Part shown: in pieces, positions 5,621-10,231 of the stretch
Position numbering within the stretch: position 1 is the first letter of the stretch
How the letters are laid out: each line of letters opens with the position of its first letter
Assembly: GCA_012514255.1 (NCBI GenBank)
Contig: JAAZAP010000034.1
Location: forward strand, 1 to 10,231
From: Bacteroidales bacterium
Lineage (GTDB): Bacteria; Bacteroidota; Bacteroidia; Bacteroidales; VadinHA17
Direction of reading: 5' to 3'
DNA length: 10,231 nucleotides
Notes under the pieces: generated by a model
Databases searched by the model: none
The model's input: the letters and a program-made list of their open reading frames with translations, nothing else
Told to the model about the DNA's origin: nothing
Translations under genes and position numbers: made by a program

Positions 5621-6295
5621 TTATTTTTTAAAGAGTTCGCGGGCGTCGAAGCCGATACCCACAGTGATCATTGATATGGCAGAGGCGGTATTGAAATGTG
5701 ACCGGAAATCGGCCCTGGCATTCAGGTACAGTGACGAAGAAAACTGCCTGTGGTAGTTTACACCGAAGGTGAAGCCCAGGTCCAGGTCTCTGGTGAGGAG
5801 CTGTTCATAGTATTGCATATAACTGTATTCCCCTGTGGAGGGATTATAGGTAAGCCATGTGCCGCCATTGGTTGGATCTGAATTTATAAAATATGCACTG
5901 CAGATGCCGCCATGAATGCTGAAGAACCTTTGTCCCATCCTGAAGGGTGAGAAGCCCAGTTCTGCGCTCAGGTCAATGGCCGTCTGGTTCTCAAAGGCGC
6001 CCTCTATCCAGCTCTCGCCATTGATGATCCATGAGGTAAGGCTCTGTCTCAGGTAGAACCGTTTGCCAATGGTTTTCAGGTGCGACAGGCTTGTGCCGAC
6101 ACCCCAGCAGTCGCCGTCGCCCGAAAAGACTGCTCCGCTGTTCACGCTGAAGATACGCTTGTTGTAAGGACTCTCTTTGAACGCCTGTGCATCTGCCGCC
6201 TGATTCATCATTAAAATCAGGGCAAAGGCCAGGGAAAAGAGCCTGGGACACTCTCTTCCGGGCACTTTAAATCTGCATTTATCCATCGTATTCAT
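5621..6295 (-). CDS. Small outer-membrane-type protein (barrel 1)
   Basis: A 224-residue exported protein with start 6295 (MNTMDK). The frame extends to an ATG at 6328, but that would overlap the preceding gene by 26 nt and push the signal peptide far from the N-terminus. With 6295 the gap is 7 nt, in line with the rest of the operon; 6286 (MDK) is also possible. A basic region (KCRFKVPGRECPR) precedes the hydrophobic core LFSLAFALILMM, and cleavage is likely near AADAQ. The mature sequence shows amphipathic strands ending LDLGFTFGVNYHRQF, SLYLNARADFRSHF and ISMITVGIGFDA, as in small outer-membrane barrels. The terminal ELFKK lacks the final aromatic residue often seen. No specific family is recognised. 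Confidence 0.78.
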   Translation of the reverse strand: MNTMDKCRFKVPGRECPRLFSLAFALILMMNQAADAQAFKESPYNKRIFSVNSGAVFSGDGDCWGVGTSLSHLKTIGKRFYLRQSLTSWIINGESWIEGAFENQTAIDLSAELGFSPFRMGQRFFSIHGGICSAYFINSDPTNGGTWLTYNPSTGEYSYMQYYEQLLTRDLDLGFTFGVNYHRQFSSSLYLNARADFRSHFNTASAISMITVGIGFDARELFKK

Positions 6296-6302
6296 AGACG
6301 AA

Positions 6303-7160
6303 TTATTTCGTTGATATTGTAATATCACAATATGAGGTGCTTACATCGATCAGCCCTGCAGATGCCCGATGGGTTATCTCCACCGCTTCGCTCCCTGCCT
6401 CTTCTCCTTCAGGAAGCAGGACCCTGCCATGCGGCGCCTTAAGGTTGTAACTATAATTTTCAAAGTTCTCAACATTGATCTCAATTGCGGTACGGTAGCC
6501 TCTGACAGTGAAAGGCCCTTTACCGGCAAGTCCAATAGCCGCCTCTCCATATGAGCAGTTAATCGTGGTTGAGGCATTGAGATCCGTGGTAAGGATGTCG
6601 GACTTTTCTGCATTAACAACAAGGACTCCTCTGATTGAACTGAGTTCCATGTCCGTATAACGGGTTGTTATCATACATTCAGAACTGATTTTGTCAACTT
6701 TAAGTGACCCGAATGAGACTATGGCCGTAACCGTGTTGAGATTCATGATATCCACCGGACCGTACAGGTTTGTTATCTCTGCCGGAACTGAGTGTGGCAT
6801 ATAAATCTCTATCTCCATGGTCAGGTTACTGGTGATCTGCTCCATTTGTCCCTTGAACGAATTTCTGACAACCAGTTTGTTGCCCTCTGTTTCAGCTGAA
6901 TACCGGATGTATTTCAGATCGGCAATGGCCTGGTCCCTGTTCCTGTTCCGGGCTACAGGTCTGAGCAGCACTTTAACCTCGCTGCTGCTCCACCCTTTGA
7001 TGGTCACAGATGCTTTTTCGCCGAAGACTGTGATCACGCTGATGCCTTTTGTGAAGCTTCTTTCATCGGTTCCGGAGGCTTTGTGCAGTATCTCCTGCCC
7101 GGCAAGGCTGCCGGCTCCCTGGAACGCAAGGCAAAGCGCTATGCAGTAAAGGATCTTCAT
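6303..7160 (-). CDS. Secreted DUF4097-like (putative adhesin / beta-helix) protein
   Basis: A 285-residue exported protein. Residues 1-21 form a signal peptide (MKILYCIALCLAFQGAGSLAG). The remainder is a run of short beta-strand repeats: ISVITVFGEKASVTIKGW, then EIEIYMPHSVPAEITNLYGPVDI, FGSLKVDKIS, GVLVVNAEKSDI and further such turns. This is the pattern of DUF4097/DUF2807-type right-handed beta-helix proteins, which in Bacteroidota often lie beside ECF sigma and anti-sigma genes. No catalytic residues are expected or seen. Its ATG overlaps the stop of the anti-sigma-like gene in an ATGA (7157-7160), implying translational coupling. It is probably periplasmic or outer-membrane associated; a role in sensing or in cell surface structure is inference. 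Confidence 0.8.
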   Translation of the reverse strand: MKILYCIALCLAFQGAGSLAGQEILHKASGTDERSFTKGISVITVFGEKASVTIKGWSSSEVKVLLRPVARNRNRDQAIADLKYIRYSAETEGNKLVVRNSFKGQMEQITSNLTMEIEIYMPHSVPAEITNLYGPVDIMNLNTVTAIVSFGSLKVDKISSECMITTRYTDMELSSIRGVLVVNAEKSDILTTDLNASTTINCSYGEAAIGLAGKGPFTVRGYRTAIEINVENFENYSYNLKAPHGRVLLPEGEEAGSEAVEITHRASAGLIDVSTSYCDITISTK

Positions 7161-7762
7161 GAATGGATCAGTTGTATCAGTTCCTGCAGGGTGTCAGACT
7201 TAAGATTCTCTATCAGTATTATTGATTGTATGATCTCCGGGGAGTCACCCACCTTTCCGATAACCGATTCAAGGTGACGGAGTTCTTCATCCAGTTCCCG
7301 GTATAGCTGCATTTTTTCCAGAAAGAGCTCCGTCCGGCAGACCGGGGCGCCTGTTGTACACAGTTTCCTGATGATCTCTATCGGGTCTTCGCCGCTCTGC
7401 TCCGGCATTATGATGTGATCCTGTGCCTCACTCAGAACCACTTCGCTCTCTACTATAATTTTATCGCCGGACCTCATAAAAAGAGGGATTACCAGAATAA
7501 GAATCACTGCTGCCGCAATGCCAGCTGCAAGCCACAAAAGCCTGCGTGAGGGTCTTACCGGTAAACTGGCCGGAAGTGCAGCTTCGACCGCCTCCCAGGT
7601 GCCGGGGGCAGGCATATGCACGGGCAGATCCGGAAGGCGCATTGACACAGCCTCTTCCGCATCCAGTTCAGTGTGAACAGCTTTCCACAACCTCTCGTCG
7701 GGAGCGTAAGAGGGGAGTTCTTTTATTCTATCTTTTAATATGTCATCAAACCCTTTGCTCAT
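7157..7762 (-). CDS. Anti-sigma-factor-like single-pass membrane protein
   Basis: A 201-residue protein with one transmembrane segment (about 75-96, LLWLAAGIAAAVILILVIPLFM) preceded by the basic RPSRR, predicting an N-in, C-out topology. The cytoplasmic part contains a duplicated motif LPxxxPxxxxWxAVxxxL (16-33 and 46-63), of the kind seen in Bacteroidota sigma-regulatory proteins and a plausible sigma-binding region. The periplasmic part is mostly helical and charged, with Cys135 and Cys142 close together (possible disulfide) and a leucine-rich helix at 144-200 that could form a coiled coil. It overlaps the sigma gene by 17 nt and the next gene by 4 nt. No zinc-binding HxxxCxxC motif is seen, so it is not a ZAS-type anti-sigma factor. 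The role is inferred from topology and position. Confidence 0.75.
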   Translation of the reverse strand: MSKGFDDILKDRIKELPSYAPDERLWKAVHTELDAEEAVSMRLPDLPVHMPAPGTWEAVEAALPASLPVRPSRRLLWLAAGIAAAVILILVIPLFMRSGDKIIVESEVVLSEAQDHIIMPEQSGEDPIEIIRKLCTTGAPVCRTELFLEKMQLYRELDEELRHLESVIGKVGDSPEIIQSIILIENLKSDTLQELIQLIHS

Positions 7763-8294
7763 ATGATGGTTTTGACAGTCTTTTCCTCAATATCGTTTTT
7801 GCATAGTTCAGTTGCGACTTGGATGTTCCTTCGCTTATATTCATTATCTCAGACACCTCCTGGTGTTTATAGCCTTCCACCTCAATCAGTATGAACACGC
7901 TTCGGGCCTGTGCCGGGAGCGACAGTATCGCCTTCTCCAGGTGTTCCGCGGTGAAATCGAACGATATTTCCGAAGCCTGATCGGGGATCTCGTCAGTTAT
8001 CACCTGCAGCCTTGCATTTTTTTTCAGGTAGCTCATCGCATTTCTGATAACAATGGTGCGCATCCATGTATAGAGTGACGCTTCGAACCTGAAACCGGCC
8101 ATTGACCGGAAGATCTCAATGAACGCATCCTGAAGAACATCATTGCTGGCCTCATGATCACCCGTAAGCCTGTATGTCAGGGTGTAGAGACGGGTGCTGA
8201 ACCTTTCGTACAGAGCGCGCTGAATAAGCCTGTCATTTTCCAGGCATCCCCGGACAAGCTCCCTGTCAGTCTGGTTCAGTTCACTCCGCTGCAT
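7746..8294 (-). CDS. RNA polymerase ECF-type sigma factor (sigma-70 family)
   Basis: A 182-residue ECF sigma factor. Region 2 spans about 25-92, with DVLQDAFIEIFRSMAGFR (52-69) followed by SLYTWMRTIVIRNAMSYLKK (73-92), which contact core polymerase and the -10 element. A linker follows, then region 4 (about 120-172), with LPAQARSVFILIEVEGYKHQEVSEI and the helix-turn-helix SEGTSKSQLNYAKTILRKRL reading the -35 element. Size and two-domain layout are typical. It heads the operon and overlaps the anti-sigma-like gene by 17 nt. Such factors normally direct their own operon and related genes when the membrane partner releases them. No TAnnTTTG box lies upstream on the minus strand, consistent with a non-housekeeping promoter. 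The target regulon and signal cannot be read from the sequence. Confidence 0.93.
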   Translation of the reverse strand: MQRSELNQTDRELVRGCLENDRLIQRALYERFSTRLYTLTYRLTGDHEASNDVLQDAFIEIFRSMAGFRFEASLYTWMRTIVIRNAMSYLKKNARLQVITDEIPDQASEISFDFTAEHLEKAILSLPAQARSVFILIEVEGYKHQEVSEIMNISEGTSKSQLNYAKTILRKRLSKPSYEQRV

Positions 8295-8358
8295 GTTCGT
8301 CTTCTGTTACTATAGTGGAAGTTTGGCTGAAAAAGGTTGGAAGAAGGTTATAAAATAA

Positions 8359-8371
8359 TGTCTGGCAGACA
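8359..8371. promoter_or_regulatory. Perfect 13-bp palindrome upstream of the sigma operon
   Basis: TGTCTG-G-CAGACA is a perfect 6-bp inverted repeat around one base, 64 nt before the sigma factor ATG. That is the right size and place for a dimeric repressor or activator site, or part of the promoter. It lies in the 227-bp spacer 8295-8521, which shows no TAnnTTTG box facing the operon (nearest is TGCCTTTG at 8494-8487, about 190 nt upstream with no -33 partner) and no convincing T-run terminator for dat. Confidence 0.4.
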
Positions 8372-8521
8372 GAAATTTTTTGTCACGAGAACCTGACAGC
8401 CAGGGGGCAGACTCTGGAGAATATTGTTGCATGGAGCATATAATACGCTGTTTTTCAGCCACATGACCAGAGGTCTGAATGTTAATCAAAGGCAAATCAT
8501 TCAGTATTTTAACCTGCAGGG

Positions 8522-9382
8522 CTACTGACGGCGTGGATCGCCTGACTGAATCAGCTCGCGCAGCAGTGTCTGGAGGCGGCGTGTCACCGGTCCGGGTGTG
8601 CCCTCACCAATCACCTGGTCACTGATACGGGTAGCCGGCACTATCTCACTGGTGGTGCTGCAATAAAACGCCTCCTGCATATAAGGTATCATGTCTGCTG
8701 CAACAGCTTCCTCAACCACCTCTATGGCGTTGTCTCCGGCTGCTGAGATTACATTTTTCCTTGTGATGCCCGCAAGGATATCATTGGTGGCCGGATGGGT
8801 GTAAAGTGTTCCGTCGCGGACAAAGAATATATTGGAGTGAGCACCTTCGGTCACAACACCGTTACGCACGAAGCATACCTCAGCGAATCCTCTGTCATGA
8901 GATTCCTGGTAGGGCAGCACATTGGCTATCAGTGCAGTGGACTTGATGTCACACCTGTTCCAGCGGGGATCAGGTGTGAGCCAGAGTCCGGCACCCTGTT
9001 CACATACCAGGGTGTTGATGCTATGCCGGCGGGCGAATCCGTACACTGTCGGTTCTGCCGGAGGATTGGGGAAGGCGTGATTGCGGGGAGCAACTCCCCT
9101 TGTTGCCTGGAAATATACAATGGCGCACTCAGCGCCAAGTTCATTGCGGTGAATGAGTTCTTCGGTTATCTCCTCCAGTTTTGGTTCATCTTTCCACACA
9201 ATACGCGTCTCATGCAAGCTACGCCTGAACCTGGCGGCATGACCCGGCAGGTCGAAAAAGTAACCGCCGTACCATCGGGTGACTTCATAAATACTGTCGC
9301 CAAAGAGAAATCCCCTGTCGTCCGGAGAGATCATTGCCTGATCCTTGGGGATAAACCGTCCGTTAAGATAAACTTCTTCCAT
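8522..9382 (-). CDS. dat: D-amino-acid aminotransferase (PLP fold-type IV)
   Basis: Transfers the amino group between D-amino acids and 2-oxo acids, classically D-alanine + 2-oxoglutarate to pyruvate + D-glutamate, feeding peptidoglycan synthesis in the cytoplasm. The 286-residue product matches the Bacillus D-amino-acid transaminase over its length. DDRGFLFGDSIYEV (21-34) includes Tyr32. RGVAPRNHAFP (95-105) holds the Arg100/His102 pair that binds the substrate carboxylate. RCDIKS (143-148) contains the PLP-binding Lys147. VTEGAHSNIFFVRDG and LYTHPATNDILAGITR follow, then STTSEIVPATRI. The Arg-x-His pair and RCDIKS favour this assignment over branched-chain aminotransferase or aminodeoxychorismate lyase, though class IV substrates can be misjudged. 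It is transcribed from its own promoter, divergent from lipA. Confidence 0.88.
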   Translation of the reverse strand: MEEVYLNGRFIPKDQAMISPDDRGFLFGDSIYEVTRWYGGYFFDLPGHAARFRRSLHETRIVWKDEPKLEEITEELIHRNELGAECAIVYFQATRGVAPRNHAFPNPPAEPTVYGFARRHSINTLVCEQGAGLWLTPDPRWNRCDIKSTALIANVLPYQESHDRGFAEVCFVRNGVVTEGAHSNIFFVRDGTLYTHPATNDILAGITRKNVISAAGDNAIEVVEEAVAADMIPYMQEAFYCSTTSEIVPATRISDQVIGEGTPGPVTRRLQTLLRELIQSGDPRRQ

Positions 9383-9468
9383 ATTTTAAGATTTACACTT
9401 TTCCGGTTGGGCCATGCTCGCTGAAAGGTCCTGTTTTTCGCAACTCTGACTATGTGGAAATTGATAAT

Positions 9469-9502
9469 CAAAGATACACTTTCATTGCATTGGTCATACA
9501 AA
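9469..9502 (-). promoter_or_regulatory. Candidate dat promoter
   Basis: On the minus strand TATCTTTG (9476-9469) is an exact TAnnTTTG -7 box, and TTTG (9502-9499) is an exact -33 element. The spacing is 22 bases, slightly above the usual 19-21. It would leave a leader of about 80 nt before the dat ATG. Confidence 0.55.
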
Positions 9503-9530
9503 TATCACTTTATCCGAACCTATTATTGTG

Positions 9531-9538
9531 TACCTTTG
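9531..9538 (+). promoter_or_regulatory. Candidate lipA -7 promoter box
   Basis: TACCTTTG matches TAnnTTTG exactly and is the same octamer as the lysS -7 box. It lies 29 bases before the lipA ATG. A -33 match is weak (CTTT at 9508-9511 with 19-base spacing). The dat and lipA -7 boxes are divergent and 54 bases apart. Confidence 0.5.
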
Positions 9539-9567
9539 CATATTCACGAAAAAAGGGGGCTGATTAT

Positions 9568-10231
9568 ATGACAGGCAAGAGGCGACTGCCATCATGGCTA
9601 AGGATGGAAAGGGCAAGCGGGGAGAGCTACACCATGGTAAAGAACCTGGTGGAGAGTCATCACCTGCATACGATCTGCACCTCGGGCAACTGCCCGAATA
9701 TAGGTGAGTGCTGGAATGCAGGCACTGCCACACTGATGATCCTGGGTGACATATGCACCAGGTCATGCAGGTTCTGCGGCACCAGGAGCGGACACCCGCT
9801 GCCGCCTGACCCCGGTGAGCCGGAGAGGGTGGCCGAGGCAGTGAGGACCATGAGACTGAAGCACTGCGTCATCACCTCGGTTGACCGTGACGATCTGCCT
9901 GATGGCGGCGCGGCCATCTGGGCGGAGACCATCACAAAGATAAAACAGGAGAATCCCGGTGTGACTGTCGAGACGCTCATCCCTGACTTCCGGGGAAATA
10001 CCGAAGATATTGACAGGGTGATTGATGCCGGACCGGATGTCATCTCCCACAATATTGAAACAGTAAGACGACTGACACCTCTTATCAGGTCGGTTGCAAA
10101 GTACGAGGTAAGCCTTTCGGTGCTCAGTTATATTGCTTCGCGCGGAGTACGCGCAAAATCGGGTATAATGCTCGGCCTCGGGGAGACGGAAGAGGAGGTG
10201 ATTGAGGCCCTGAACGACCTTTATGCAACCG
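9568..10231 (+). CDS. lipA: Lipoyl synthase, 3' end beyond the window
   Basis: A radical-SAM enzyme that inserts two sulfurs into protein-bound octanoyl groups, making the lipoyl cofactor of 2-oxoacid dehydrogenases and the glycine cleavage system. The frame is open from the ATG at 9568 to the window edge (221 codons of an expected 290 or so). The N-terminal auxiliary 4Fe-4S cysteines are Cys37, Cys42 and Cys48 (CTSGNCPNIGEC, CX4CX5C). The radical-SAM cysteines are Cys63, Cys67 and Cys70 (CTRSCRFC, CX3CX2C). GTATLMILGDICTR, VITSVDRDDLPDGGA, LIPDFRG, HNIETVRRL and KSGIMLGLGETEEEV follow in family order. AAGGGGG (9553-9559) lies 8 nt before the ATG as a Shine-Dalgarno-like site. Nothing suggests truncation other than the window edge. 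Confidence 0.96.
   Translation, partial: MTGKRRLPSWLRMERASGESYTMVKNLVESHHLHTICTSGNCPNIGECWNAGTATLMILGDICTRSCRFCGTRSGHPLPPDPGEPERVAEAVRTMRLKHCVITSVDRDDLPDGGAAIWAETITKIKQENPGVTVETLIPDFRGNTEDIDRVIDAGPDVISHNIETVRRLTPLIRSVAKYEVSLSVLSYIASRGVRAKSGIMLGLGETEEEVIEALNDLYAT

Larger units (their letters stand above)
3427..8294 (-). other. Seven-gene ECF sigma factor operon for envelope proteins
   Basis: All seven genes run leftwards. In order they are sigma factor, anti-sigma-like protein, DUF4097-like protein, barrel protein 1, barrel protein 2, PKD/FISUMP lipoprotein and barrel protein 3. Junctions are a 17-nt overlap, a 4-nt ATGA overlap, then gaps of 7, 6, 10 and 9 nt. No internal promoter or terminator is evident, so a single transcript is likely. 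The two regulators come first and the five exported proteins follow, consistent with an autoregulated envelope-response unit. That role is inference from layout. Confidence 0.8.

Noticed and set aside
6296..6328. Longer start (6328) for barrel 1
   Set aside because: It would overlap the DUF4097-like gene by 26 nt and place 11 polar residues before the signal peptide; 6295 fits the operon spacing.
8447..8459. GCTG-TTTTT-CAGC hairpin after dat
   Set aside because: Only a 4-bp stem with the T-run in the loop rather than downstream; not a terminator.
9386..9415. Nine-codon minus-strand upstream ORF (MAQPEKCKS) in the dat leader
   Set aside because: Lies between the dat -7 box and ATG but is very short, has no ribosome-binding context and no attenuator-like composition; likely chance.

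Overview
The window looks like a chromosome segment of a Bacteroidota bacterium, most likely from the Bacteroidales/Marinilabiliales side. Three observations support this. Candidate promoters carry the TAnnTTTG -7 box typical of the phylum. The lysyl-tRNA synthetase closely resembles the Bacteroides enzyme. Short beta-barrel proteins and a lipoprotein with a PKD-like plus FISUMP-like architecture are encoded behind an ECF sigma factor. No tRNA, rRNA, CRISPR array, transposase or phage gene was seen. No gene-free stretch exceeds 300 bases.

Layout. Positions 1-164 hold heptamer repeats, a hairpin terminator for a gene left of the window, and the pgi promoter region. pgi (165-1508, +) converges on lysS (1686-3197, -). 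The 177-bp gap between them holds a terminator, two copies of a hairpin-bearing 26-bp repeat, a third hairpin and a heptamer array that runs into the lysS stop codon. Behind lysS lies a repeat-rich spacer (3198-3426). Next comes a seven-gene minus-strand operon (8294 down to 3427). In transcription order it encodes an ECF sigma factor, a one-span anti-sigma-like protein, a secreted DUF4097-like protein, two small outer-membrane-type proteins, a PKD/FISUMP lipoprotein and a third small outer-membrane-type protein. Upstream are a D-amino-acid aminotransferase gene (dat, 8522-9382, -) and, divergent from it, lipA (9568 to the window end, +, truncated by the window edge).

How it fits together. 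pgi, lysS, dat and lipA are housekeeping genes for glycolysis, translation, D-glutamate supply for peptidoglycan, and lipoate synthesis. The seven-gene cluster is the accessory part. Overlaps or gaps of 10 nt or less suggest one transcript, on which a sigma/anti-sigma pair would control envelope proteins and probably its own expression. The stimulus and the function of the five exported proteins cannot be read from the sequence.

The most unusual non-coding signal is a family of degenerate tandem heptamers (consensus around GCARYAG or NNCAGYC). They occupy every intergenic region from 1 to 3426 and none to the right of it. They appear to supply the lysS stop codon, part of the lysS promoter and the arms of a terminator hairpin.
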